Of a DNA stretch of 11,858 nt, positions 1 through 7,204 are shown in pieces. Under the pieces are notes generated by a model. That model ran no database searches and was not told the origin of the DNA. It was given only the letters and a program-made list of their open reading frames with translations. The stretch lies in contig NZ_JAIVFR010000090.1 of assembly GCF_020829685.1 (NCBI RefSeq), positions 1 to 11,858 on the forward strand. The letters run 5' to 3'. Both the position numbers and the translations under genes were made by a program. Every line of letters starts with the position of its first letter. Within the stretch, counting starts at the first letter, position 1. This stretch comes from Nostoc sp. CHAB 5715 (lineage in GTDB: Bacteria; Cyanobacteriota; Cyanobacteriia; Cyanobacteriales; Nostocaceae).

Positions 1-346
1 CGGCGAAGTACTTCCTTACATTATACCTGTATTCACTACCCGAAACGGCATCAGGTGTCGCTCCGGAAAGGGTAGTCGACAGCACCGAGTAGGAAGCCAC
101 TCCTCTGATATAAATGAAATCCATGTTCTCAACTGAGTATCCGGTGGGAACGGTATAATAGAAGTTTTCTCCGACAGCAAACTGCCTGTATTCATTCCTA
201 TAGAAATTGGCTCCGGGGCCGCCTGTGTTAACTTCTCTGCCGACGACATAACCAAGGGTACCGGAAGAAGTAGAAGTATTACACTCTCTGACTGTGATGG
301 TTTGGCCTGCACTTGCGTATTGCATCATCCCCACGACCGTAAAGTT
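1..346 (-). mobile_element. Foreign in-frame coding segment fused to purF; putative edge of an integrated element
   Basis: This stretch encodes about 115 residues in the purF frame without a stop, beginning N-F-T-V-V-G-M-M-Q-Y directly after the purF motif VPDSG. It does not resemble the PurF C-terminus. It is rich in Gly, Thr, Ser, Tyr and Val with short alternating hydrophobic runs, suggesting a beta-rich protein; a phage or secreted structural protein is possible, but I recognise no family. Arginine is often AGA/AGG here (NTGG..FYRNEYRQF, IYIRG), whereas purF and purL nearby mainly use CGN. No HIP1 octamer occurs in it. No integrase or transposase lies in the window, so calling it a mobile element is inference from the sharp interruption of a conserved gene. 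Confidence 0.5.
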
Positions 347-1312
347 ACCTGAATCAGGAACACCAAAGACAATATCAGCATCTACAAAGGATTCTTTAGC
401 TAGTTGATGTCCTAACCGCATCCGATAGCTGTACAAACTCTCGTTGTGCATGACGCTATCAGGGCGGGCAAAGTAAATCATCTCAAAGATACACAATTTC
501 CTCTGGGGCTTTTGACTCCAATGATAGGAAGCCAAACCTTCTTCAGTAATCCAAACTAATTCGCCTGGTTCTACGTCTCGCAGGTATTCGGCTCCAATGA
601 TGTCTAAACCACAAGTCTCGGAAGCCAAAACGTAACCAACTGGATTACCAGCCAAAGTGCCAATCACTAGAGGGCGAATGCCATTGGTGTCCCGGACACC
701 CATAACGCCGTTAGGAGTGCCAATAACTAAACTAAAAGCTCCTTGGCAACGATGGAATGCCTGAATTGAACCTTCTAGCCAATCTGCGCCAGCGTTAATG
801 GCTTCTGCGATCGCAAAAGCGATCATTTCTGAGTCTGTTGTCGTGATTAAGTTGCATTTTTTCTCAAGCAACTCTTGACGCAATTGTACGGTATTGACTA
901 AATTACCATTGTGTGCTAAAGCTAATGAACCTAAGCGAGTTTCCAGTATTGCAGGTTGGGCATTAACTTTGCGGCTAGAACCTGTGGTGGAATAACGAGT
1001 GTGACCAACAGCAAGGTTACCAGGCAAATGATCCAAGATGGATTCATTGAAAACTTGAGACACCAAGCCCATATCTTTGTGGAGGTGTACTTGTGTACCC
1101 TCAAAGGTGGCAATACCGGCTGATTCTTGACCCCGATGCTGGAGGGCATACAATCCAAAGTAGGTCAGTTTAGCAACGTTTTCTCCTGGTGCGTAGATGC
1201 CAAAAACACCACAAGCTTCTTCTGGCTTGTCAGGCTGATTTTCATGACTATTGATTGGGTTGTTGGTCTGGTCGGGGTATTCATCCGAAGTGACAGAATG
1301 AATCGAAATCAT
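1..1312 (-). CDS. purF: Amidophosphoribosyltransferase (PurF), interrupted; in-frame chimera running off the window edge
   Basis: PurF catalyses the first committed step of purine synthesis (PRPP + glutamine to phosphoribosylamine). ATG at 1312 is preceded by AGGAG at 1323-1327. After a short propeptide comes Cys34 (EEACGVFG), the expected N-terminal nucleophile of the mature class II glutaminase. HTRY (104-107), HNG (134-136) and TTTDSE follow, all typical of the domain. Cys274 (KLCIFEMIYFARPDS) matches the first Fe-S ligand of Bacillus-type PurF. Similarity is normal up to V-P-D-S-G (318-322, positions 361-347) and then stops abruptly. The frame stays open to base 1 with unrelated sequence. 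About 170 residues expected from the family are missing, including the PRPP-binding loop (VDDSIVRGTT-type) and the remaining cysteine ligands. The product as written should lack transferase activity. Gene identity is near certain; the cause of the break (integrated element, prophage, or assembly join) is open. Confidence 0.93.
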   Translation of the reverse strand, partial: MISIHSVTSDEYPDQTNNPINSHENQPDKPEEACGVFGIYAPGENVAKLTYFGLYALQHRGQESAGIATFEGTQVHLHKDMGLVSQVFNESILDHLPGNLAVGHTRYSTTGSSRKVNAQPAILETRLGSLALAHNGNLVNTVQLRQELLEKKCNLITTTDSEMIAFAIAEAINAGADWLEGSIQAFHRCQGAFSLVIGTPNGVMGVRDTNGIRPLVIGTLAGNPVGYVLASETCGLDIIGAEYLRDVEPGELVWITEEGLASYHWSQKPQRKLCIFEMIYFARPDSVMHNESLYSYRMRLGHQLAKESFVDADIVFGVPDSGNFTVVGMMQYASAGQTITVRECNTSTSSGTLGYVVGREVNTGGPGANFYRNEYRQFAVGENFYYTVPTGYSVENMDFIYIRGVASYSVLSTTLSGATPDAVSGSEYRYNVRKYFA

Positions 1313-1322
1313 GCTAACTTTG

Positions 1323-1327
1323 CTCCT
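1323..1327 (-). promoter_or_regulatory. Ribosome binding site of purF
   Basis: AGGAG on the minus strand lies 10 nt before ATG 1312 and supports that start for purF. Confidence 0.6.
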
Positions 1328-1442
1328 GGTGGGGGGGTCAAGTCACTGGGATTATGTCTATAGATAGTTGCAGTTTTCTTAATAAATCTTTAACCATCTA
1401 TTAAAACAGTACCGTACTTATGATCAGAGACGCTAATAAAAG

Positions 1443-1517
1443 AGTTAGGAGTTAGGAGTAGAGACGCGATTAATCGCGTCTGTTTTTATTCCTAACTCCT
1501 CACTTTCAACTCCTAAC
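1443..1517. repeat. STRR (AGTTAGG heptamers) with an embedded perfect palindrome, in the purL-purF gap
   Basis: Two AGTTAGG heptamers (1443-1458) face inverted copies (CCTAACTCCT at 1491-1500, ACTCCTAACT at 1508-1517). Between them lies the 20-bp perfect palindrome AGACGCGATTAATCGCGTCT (1462-1481), followed on the plus strand by GTTTTTATT. The whole block can fold into a long hairpin. Heptameric STRRs, and small dispersed repeats nested in them, are known from Nostoc-group genomes. The last purL codons (K-E-V-R-S-stop) are encoded by the repeat itself, so the repeat has replaced the original 3' end of purL. Confidence 0.8.
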
Positions 1518-3935
1518 TTCTTTAGGGTTAGTGGTATGGATGGCAAGACGCCTAGCGATCGCGTGGGAATAACGATCGTTGATATCTTCGATCCTAACTT
1601 TGATTAAGGCTTGGTTATCAGTAGTGAAAACCCCCAAACCCGTCTCATAATTCCGAACCGTTCCCAGTTTTTGCCACTCTTGACCCAGATGTTCCTGTAA
1701 GTATGATTCCCAAATTTCTTGTTGTTCTGATGCTACAGATACTAAAATCCTGGCACTACCTTCGGCAAACAACACCTCATCCAACCGAGGCAGTGCGGTC
1801 TTGGGGTCTCCCCAAGTGGAGCAACTGCCGTGGTTTAACTGCGTTGGTGCTATTTCTAAATTGATTTCGGCACCAAGATTGCCAGAAATGCAACATTCTG
1901 CTAATGCGATCGCCAATCCCCCCTCAGCACAATCATGGGCTGAACGTACCCAACCATTACGAATTCCTTCACGGCAAACTTTCTGGACGCGGCGTTCCAA
2001 GTCAAAATCTACCCGTGGTGGTTTTCCGGCAACAGTACCGTGGATAGTGGCTAAATACTCCGATGCTCCCAAACTGATTTTGGATGCCACAGGCAATCCG
2101 AGAAGATAAATTATATCGCCGACTGCTTGCCAACCTTGACCACAAATTTTGGTGATATCGGGAATCAAGCCCACCATACCCACTACTGGGGTGGGATAAA
2201 TAGGTTGTGGGATGCCTTGGGCATCAAGAGTTTCATTGTACAAAGAGACATTACCGCCTGTAACGGGTGTTGCCAATTCTCGACAACCTTCTGCCAAACC
2301 GCGACAAGCTTCTGCCAATTGCCAGTAACCAATCGGTTTTTCTGGAGAGCCAAAATTCAGGTTATCCGTCACCGCCAGAGGTTCTGCACCCACGCAGCTA
2401 AGATTGCGTGCAGCTTCTGCCACTACTGCCTTAGCTCCTTCGTAGGGGTCAAGATAAACATAACGAGGATTGCAATCTACCGTCGCCGCCACTCCTGATT
2501 TTAGATTTTGGATTTGGGATTTTAGATTGGAGATTTCTTCAAGGGGACGCAAACGGATAACAGCCGCATCTGCACCACCTGGTAATATTACAGTATTATT
2601 TTGTACTTGATGGTCATACTGACGATATACCCAGTTTTTAGATGCGATCGTGGGTGTATCGAGCAAAGTTAACAGAATATCATTCCAACTTTGCACGCCT
2701 TCTTGCAGTTCTATTCCAGCAGTTGTGCAAGGAGGTAAGGAATCAGGTTTCCATTCCCAAGCTTGACGTGCATATTCTGGCAGTTCTGTCAACAATTCGC
2801 GTTCATATAGTGGGGTATTCTCCGCCAAAGCCTCGGCGGGAATTTTTGCTGCTACTTCACCCTGAAAGAGAATCCGCACGATGGGTTCAGCGATGACAGT
2901 ACCAGCGACAACGGCTTGAAGTCCCCAACGGTGAAAAATGTCGATTAATTCCTGCTCACGCCCTTTGTGGGCAACGAACAGCATTCGTTCTTGAGATTCC
3001 GAAAGCAGATATTCATAGGGAACCATCTCCGTTTCTCTGACAGGAATTTTATCTAAATCGAGTTCAATTCCCACACCGCCTTTTGCCGCCATCTCTGAGG
3101 TAGAACAGGTGATACCGGCTGCTCCCATATCTTGGGCGGCAACAACTGCACCTGTCTTAAACGCCTCCAGACAAGCTTCAATTAACGACTTTTCCAGAAA
3201 TGGATCGCCCACTTGCACAGCAGGGCGATCGTCTATTGACTGATCGCTCAATTCTGCACTGGCAAAACTTGCGCCTCCCATGCCATCGCGCCCGGTAGTG
3301 GAACCAACATAAAGCACGGGGTTGCCTAAGCCAGATGCTCCAGATTTGACAATTTCTGGTGTTTCCATTAATCCTAGTGCCATAACGTTCACCAGGGGAT
3401 TACCAGAATAAGCCGGGTCAAAGTAAACTTCGCCGCCAACAGTGGGTACTCCCACACAATTACCATAATGGGCAATTCCTGCCACTACACCTTGGAACAG
3501 CCTTTGAGTTTTGGCATCTTCTAAAGAACCGAAGCGCAGTGAGTTTAATAGAGCAATGGGACGCGCACCCATTGTAAAAATATCTCTGAGAATACCGCCT
3601 ACTCCCGTTGCTGCACCTTGAAATGGTTCTACAGCTGATGGGTGGTTGTGGGATTCAATCTTAAAAGCTAGTTGGAGTCCGTCACCCAAATCTACAACAC
3701 CAGCATTTTCACCAGGGCCCACGAGGATGCGGGGCCCCTCAGTGGGAAATTGTTTGAGTAGAGGTCGAGAATTTTTGTAACAGCAATGCTCTGACCACAT
3801 CACCCCAAACATTCCCAGTTCAGCTTTGTTGGGATGACGCCCTAAGCGACGGACAATTTCTTCATATTCTTCTGGTTTAAGACCTTCAGCAGCGATTTCT
3901 TGCGGGGAAAAGAAAGCAGGAGATGTGGCGGTCAT
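1506..3935 (-). CDS. purL: Phosphoribosylformylglycinamidine synthase subunit PurL
   Basis: Small-type PurL (809 aa) catalyses the ATP-dependent FGAR to FGAM step with PurQ and PurS. It shows [12 protein letters not shown] (His50, conserved catalytic region), SHNHPS (95-100) and the Gly-rich [22 protein letters not shown] of the first AIRS-like nucleotide domain. The second half has [26 protein letters not shown] and [21 protein letters not shown] 3935 gives the usual cyanobacterial N-terminus ([20 protein letters not shown]); no clear Shine-Dalgarno precedes it. Two oddities: a heptameric repeat inserted in frame encodes residues about 469-480 ([11 protein letters not shown]), and the C-terminal codons lie inside an STRR. 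purF starts 193 bp downstream on the same strand, so co-transcription is plausible. Outside the insert the protein looks intact. Confidence 0.98.
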   Translation of the reverse strand: MTATSPAFFSPQEIAAEGLKPEEYEEIVRRLGRHPNKAELGMFGVMWSEHCCYKNSRPLLKQFPTEGPRILVGPGENAGVVDLGDGLQLAFKIESHNHPSAVEPFQGAATGVGGILRDIFTMGARPIALLNSLRFGSLEDAKTQRLFQGVVAGIAHYGNCVGVPTVGGEVYFDPAYSGNPLVNVMALGLMETPEIVKSGASGLGNPVLYVGSTTGRDGMGGASFASAELSDQSIDDRPAVQVGDPFLEKSLIEACLEAFKTGAVVAAQDMGAAGITCSTSEMAAKGGVGIELDLDKIPVRETEMVPYEYLLSESQERMLFVAHKGREQELIDIFHRWGLQAVVAGTVIAEPIVRILFQGEVAAKIPAEALAENTPLYERELLTELPEYARQAWEWKPDSLPPCTTAGIELQEGVQSWNDILLTLLDTPTIASKNWVYRQYDHQVQNNTVILPGGADAAVIRLRPLEEISNLKSQIQNLKSGVAATVDCNPRYVYLDPYEGAKAVVAEAARNLSCVGAEPLAVTDNLNFGSPEKPIGYWQLAEACRGLAEGCRELATPVTGGNVSLYNETLDAQGIPQPIYPTPVVGMVGLIPDITKICGQGWQAVGDIIYLLGLPVASKISLGASEYLATIHGTVAGKPPRVDFDLERRVQKVCREGIRNGWVRSAHDCAEGGLAIALAECCISGNLGAEINLEIAPTQLNHGSCSTWGDPKTALPRLDEVLFAEGSARILVSVASEQQEIWESYLQEHLGQEWQKLGTVRNYETGLGVFTTDNQALIKVRIEDINDRYSHAIARRLAIHTTNPKEVRS
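2497..2531 (-). repeat. Five heptamers (NNAAATC type) inserted in frame within purL
   Basis: On the minus strand the tract reads TCCAATC, TAAAATC, CCAAATC, CAAAATC, TAAAATC: five 7-nt units. It sits between ...VIRLRPLEE and [12 protein letters not shown], which would otherwise adjoin through a short linker. The encoded peptide is low in complexity and likely forms a surface loop between the two halves of PurL. Confidence 0.75.
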
Positions 3936-3960
3936 GGAAATAATGCACCAATTGTACAGA

Positions 3961-4004
3961 GCATTATTCTATCGATTTACTTACCTTGTAGGTGCAGTTA
4001 TTGG
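3961..4004 (+). repeat. Direct repeat copy 1, flanking the repeat-protein gene (purL upstream region)
   Basis: This segment matches 6797-6840 in the same orientation at 38 of 44 bases, with 20 consecutive identical bases at 3963-3982 (ATTATTCTATCGATTTACTT). Weaker similarity continues leftward to the purL start codon, through shared TCATG, ATGCAC and ACAGAG blocks. Confidence 0.85.
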
Positions 4005-4216
4005 ATGGTTTATGGCTAAATGCTAAAGATTAACTAAATATATTTACTTAATAAATATTCGTAATACGTTTAAAGATAAACTGTATTAAATCCTGAAGTA
4101 GTGATAATTGTACTGAGTAGAAAGTAATAAAATTTTATTTTGTTGTAACGTGCATAGATAATTTCCAGGCTATAGAAATGGCTATCAGCCTGTCTAGACA
4201 AGCCATTATTCTGAAC

Positions 4217-4271
4217 GCGATGCCTGCGGTGGTCACTGAGCGCAGCCGAAGTGCGGACTACGCCTACGCAC
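4217..4271. repeat. Dispersed palindromic repeat interrupted by a 22-nt nested insertion
   Basis: GCGATGCCTGCGG (4217-4229) and ACTACGCCTACGCA (from 4257) look like two halves of one GC-rich inverted repeat common in Nostoc-group intergenic DNA; a related uninterrupted copy is at 8031-8059. Between them is a 22-nt block (4230-4251, TGGTCACTGAGC...CCGAAG) flanked by TGCGG on both sides (4225-4229 and 4252-4256), as if it inserted with a 5-bp target duplication. Confidence 0.6.
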
Positions 4272-4302
4272 TTCCATCAATGTGAGTATTTAAACCTAAT
4301 TC

Positions 4303-4308
4303 AGAGGA
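4303..4308 (+). promoter_or_regulatory. Ribosome binding site that decides the start of the repeat protein
   Basis: AGAGGA lies 8 nt before ATG 4317. It favours that start over the in-frame upstream ATG-less extension to 4251 (GTG), which would translate repeat DNA. Confidence 0.65.
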
Positions 4309-4316
4309 TTTTGATT

Positions 4317-6677
4317 ATGCCTAGACTTACCGTTCCACCAAATTTCATTGGCACCACTGGTTCCGACACTTTAATAGGGGAACAGTTAAATGTATCCGTG
4401 GCAACTGGTATTGATATTTTAACTGGAGGTTTCATTTATACGCGCTCAGGAAAAGACACGATCGCTGGCATCGCTACAGGCGAAAACGACCTCGAAGGTA
4501 GCAGCAACGGCGGTAGTGGGACAGGCATCGCCAATAGTGGCAAATTGAATGCGGGCGATGGAGAAGACACGATCGCAGGTACTGGTCAGGGCGGTAACGG
4601 CGGCAAGGGCATCGAACTCGCTCCTGGAGGCGATGGTGGTAGTGCGATCGGCATCGCCAATAGTGGCAGTTTGAATACAGAGAACCGAAACGACGCGATC
4701 GCGGGTACAGGGAAGGGCGGCAACGGCGGCATCGGTGGCAACGGCGGCGATGGTGGTACTGGGACAGGCATCACCAATAGTAGTACTCTAAATGCAGGGG
4801 ACGGAAACGACACAATCACTGGCACTGGTCAGGGCGGCAACGGTGGCAGGAGTAACGAAAGTCTGCTGATCCCTGGTGACGGTGGAGATGGAACTGGCAT
4901 CACCAATACTGGCAGTCTGAATACAGGGGACAGAGAAGACACGATCACTGGCATCGGTACTGGCGGCAATGGCGGTAGTAGCGGAGGTGGAAATCCTGAC
5001 GACGGGGGCGCCATAATCGGGGTCGGTGGAGCTGGGACAGGCATCACTAACAGTGGCAATTTTAATACAGGGGATAGAAAAGATAGGATCGTCGGTACAG
5101 GGAAGGGCGGCAATGGCGACTATATTTTTGGTAATCGCGGCTACGGCGGAACTGGGACAGGCATCAGTAACAGTGGCAATTTTAATACAGGGGACGGAGA
5201 AGACACGATCGCCAGTACTGGTACTGGTGGCAACGGCAGCAATGGCCGCAACGGTGGCGGCCCCGGTGGAGATGGCATCGGCATCGCTAACAGTGGCAAA
5301 CTGGATACGGCAGACGGAGAAGACACGATCACCAGTACAGGGAAGGGCGGCAACGGCGGCTACGCTGGCAATGCGGGAGGTGGTGACGGCGGGACTGGGA
5401 CAGGCATCGCCAACAGTGGCAGTTTGAATACAGGGAATGCAAAAGACACGATCGCTGGTATCGGTACTGGCGGCAACGGCGGCGCCGCCGTTGGCAGCGG
5501 TAGCGGTGGTACTGGGACAGGCATCAGCATCAGCAACAATGGCAGTCTGAATGCAGGAGACGGAGAAGACACGATCATCGGCATCGGTACTGGGGGCAAC
5601 GACGGCAACGGCGGCGTCAGCAACGGCACTGGTAGTGGGATCGGCATCGCTAACAGTGGCAGTTTAAATGCAGGAGACGGAGAAGACACAATCACCGGTA
5701 TCGGTACTACTGGCATCCCCAACTACATCATCTACTTCAACGTCATCAGCATTACTGGGACAGGCATTATTAACAGTGGCACTCTGAATGCAGGGAACGG
5801 AAAAGATGCGATCGCCGGTACCGGAACTGGCAGCAACGGCGACAATGATGGCAACGGTGGAGCGGGGACAGGTGGGACAGGCATCGCTAACAGTGGCACT
5901 TTAAATGCAGGGGACGGAGAAGACACAATCACTGGCATCGGTACTGGGGGTAACGGCGGTATTATCCGCAACGACGGCGGAACTGGGATCGGCATCATCA
6001 ACAGTGGCAAACTGGATACGGGAAACGGAAAAGACACGATTATCGGGACTGGTACTGGTGGCATAGGCAACCTTACTGCCGACGGCATCGGCGACGCTGG
6101 TGCTGGAACCGGCATCCAGAACACTAAAGACGGCACTATCACTACAGGGTGGGGCAACGACACGATTACGGGTTATGGAAACAGTTCTGGAACAAACTCC
6201 ACCGCCTATGGCATCGTCAACGATGGAATAATTGATACCGGCAAGGGTTGTGACAAGCTTACTGGACAGGCTACAGCAACAATTGGTGGTACTGCCTATG
6301 GCATTTATGGACAAGGAATTATCAAGACTGGCGATGGCAATGACGAAATTATCGCCACCAGTATCCTAGATGGAGTTCAACAAAAAGTCTCTATCGGTGG
6401 CGGCATCAACATTGCTCTGGGTGCTGGCGATGACTACTTCAAAGGGTTCGGTGCTGCAACTGTTGATGGCGGAGACGGTTTTGATACCCTCGATCTGAGA
6501 GCTTTCAATCGCTCCCAACTGCTGGTATCTGGTGTTATTTCTGGCAATACCCTTAAAAGTGCCAACATCACTTTCAACAACAATGAAAACCCCATTAGCT
6601 TCTCTACCACTGGCTTTGAGAAATTTATCTTTGCAGATAGCTCTTTCTCTTACAGCACTTTAGCAAACGGGGCATAG
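4317..6677 (+). CDS. Gly/Asn-rich repeat protein with RTX-like motifs, probably secreted (786 aa)
   Basis: After about 35 unique residues (MPRLTVPPNFIGTTGSDTLI) the protein consists of some 16 units averaging 41 residues. Each has a conserved core, T-G-I-(A/T/S)-N-S-G-x-L-N-(A/T)-G-D-G-E-D-T-I-x-G-(T/I)-G, followed by a Gly-rich spacer (GGNGG type) that differs in sequence and length. G-D-G-E-D-T-I fits the RTX calcium-binding pattern GxGxDxU, here once per unit instead of in tandem. The last units lose the Gly spacer (TGDGNDEI, LGAGDDYF, VDGGDGFDTLDLR). The tail SFSTTGFEKFIFADSSFSYSTL resembles C-termini of cyanobacterial RTX-type proteins exported by type I systems. There is no N-terminal signal peptide. 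I infer a beta-solenoid, probably extracellular, adhesin or surface protein; no enzymatic domain is visible. No secretion genes are adjacent. Confidence 0.85.
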   Translation: MPRLTVPPNFIGTTGSDTLIGEQLNVSVATGIDILTGGFIYTRSGKDTIAGIATGENDLEGSSNGGSGTGIANSGKLNAGDGEDTIAGTGQGGNGGKGIELAPGGDGGSAIGIANSGSLNTENRNDAIAGTGKGGNGGIGGNGGDGGTGTGITNSSTLNAGDGNDTITGTGQGGNGGRSNESLLIPGDGGDGTGITNTGSLNTGDREDTITGIGTGGNGGSSGGGNPDDGGAIIGVGGAGTGITNSGNFNTGDRKDRIVGTGKGGNGDYIFGNRGYGGTGTGISNSGNFNTGDGEDTIASTGTGGNGSNGRNGGGPGGDGIGIANSGKLDTADGEDTITSTGKGGNGGYAGNAGGGDGGTGTGIANSGSLNTGNAKDTIAGIGTGGNGGAAVGSGSGGTGTGISISNNGSLNAGDGEDTIIGIGTGGNDGNGGVSNGTGSGIGIANSGSLNAGDGEDTITGIGTTGIPNYIIYFNVISITGTGIINSGTLNAGNGKDAIAGTGTGSNGDNDGNGGAGTGGTGIANSGTLNAGDGEDTITGIGTGGNGGIIRNDGGTGIGIINSGKLDTGNGKDTIIGTGTGGIGNLTADGIGDAGAGTGIQNTKDGTITTGWGNDTITGYGNSSGTNSTAYGIVNDGIIDTGKGCDKLTGQATATIGGTAYGIYGQGIIKTGDGNDEIIATSILDGVQQKVSIGGGINIALGAGDDYFKGFGAATVDGGDGFDTLDLRAFNRSQLLVSGVISGNTLKSANITFNNNENPISFSTTGFEKFIFADSSFSYSTLANGA
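4519..6360 (+). repeat. Sixteen degenerate coding repeats of about 122 bp inside the repeat-protein gene
   Basis: The first thirteen GCATC/GCATT core anchors fall at 4525, 4651, 4768, 4897, 5041, 5161, 5281, 5404, 5521, 5644, 5764, 5881 and 5992. Spacing is 111-144 bp, always a multiple of 3. DNA of the cores (GGGACAGGCATC, AACAGTGGCA, GGAGAAGACACGATC) is much more alike between units than the spacers are, which points to duplication or gene conversion among cores. Three more diverged units follow to about 6360. Confidence 0.85.
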
Positions 6678-6796
6678 GTTTGTTAATTCCTCTATCTCGT
6701 GTTTTAACCTTTGGAGAAAGCTGAAGTATAAACCTAACCATTGTACTGAACCTAAGGGGCAAGAATCAATCATGAAAATGCACTATGGGGGACAGA

Positions 6797-6840
6797 GAAT
6801 TATTCTATCGATTTACTTGCCTTGCAGATGCAGTTCTAGG
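6797..6840 (+). repeat. Direct repeat copy 2, remnant of the purL upstream region
   Basis: It matches 3961-4004 at 38 of 44 bases. The similarity probably extends left to the CATG at 6771, which corresponds to the purL start codon in copy 1. The stop codon of the doc-like gene lies within this copy. Confidence 0.8.
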
Positions 6841-7204
6841 AATGCAGATAATTCTTCTTGAATATTTCTTTTTGAACTACTTGAATCACCAAGTTGTAAG
6901 CTTGCTCTTGGGATAAGTTCAAACTGTAGCCGTTTAAAGTTATGAAGGTATCCATAACCGCAAATGCAGTGCGCTTATTGCCATCAATAAACGGATGGTT
7001 CATTGCTAAATGGTACAGGTATGCTGCTGCTTGCTCGTGAATTGTAGGATGGAGAAGTTCGCTGCCAAAAGTAGCTTGAGGTTGTGCCAATGCTGAATCT
7101 AGCAAACCTTCGTCTCTGACACCAGATGTTCCACCAAAGCTGTTTATCTCATCTTGGTGAATGTCTAGGACTTGAGAAATAGAAAGAAATCTAGGAGTCT
7201 GCAA
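6836..7204 (-). CDS. doc: Death-on-curing (Doc/Fic family) toxin
   Basis: The protein is 122 aa, the usual size of single-domain Doc toxins. It carries the Fic signature H-P-F-I-D-G-N-K-R-T-A at residues 70-80, where the His is catalytic and the D/N-K-R residues bind the nucleotide phosphates. The N-terminal FLSISQVLDIHQDEI and the stretch GGTSGVRDEGLLDSALAQPQATF are also typical. Doc of phage P1 phosphorylates EF-Tu and blocks translation; other Fic proteins transfer AMP, so the reaction here is not certain. The start is TTG at 7204, overlapping the antitoxin gene by 14 bp and preceded by AGGAGG at 7217-7222, which supports translational coupling. All key Fic residues are present. It converges with the repeat-protein gene. 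Confidence 0.9.
   Translation of the reverse strand: MQTPRFLSISQVLDIHQDEINSFGGTSGVRDEGLLDSALAQPQATFGSELLHPTIHEQAAAYLYHLAMNHPFIDGNKRTAFAVMDTFITLNGYSLNLSQEQAYNLVIQVVQKEIFKKNYLHS

Larger units (their letters stand above)
3936..4316. other. Divergent intergenic region between purL and the repeat-protein gene
   Basis: This 381-bp gap must hold the purL promoter (minus) and that of the repeat-protein gene (plus). It is AT-rich at 4010-4150. It contains copy 1 of a direct repeat (3961-4004), a nested small dispersed repeat (4217-4271) and the ribosome binding site of the plus-strand gene. I see no convincing -35/-10 pair and no RNA gene. Confidence 0.6.

Noticed and set aside
16..312. Minus-strand frame of 98 codons in the foreign segment
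   Set aside because: It overlaps the better frame continuous with purF and has a Leu/Pro/Ser-biased, shadow-like composition.
320..350. An intein or intron in purF
   Set aside because: The sequence after VPDSG lacks an intein N-terminal Cys/Ser and blocks A/B, and the frame stays protein-like without self-splicing RNA features; the far end is outside the window, so this was judged on the visible side only.
2127..2498. Plus-strand frames opposite purL (also 1801-2109 and 2642-2896)
   Set aside because: They are antisense shadows of a strongly conserved gene, without ribosome sites or recognisable domains.
4251..4316. N-terminal extension of the repeat protein from 4251
   Set aside because: It starts with GTG inside a dispersed repeat; ATG 4317 has AGAGGA at proper spacing and gives a family-like start.
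4586..6314. Several long Pro/Leu-rich frames on the minus strand opposite the repeat protein, and one in another plus frame (5026-5427)
   Set aside because: They mirror the Gly-rich codon pattern of the real gene; sequences are low-complexity, with no ribosome sites and no family resemblance.
4519..6360. CRISPR array
   Set aside because: The repeats are in frame, encode a conserved peptide pattern, vary in length and are degenerate; no constant 25-37 bp repeat with uniform spacers.
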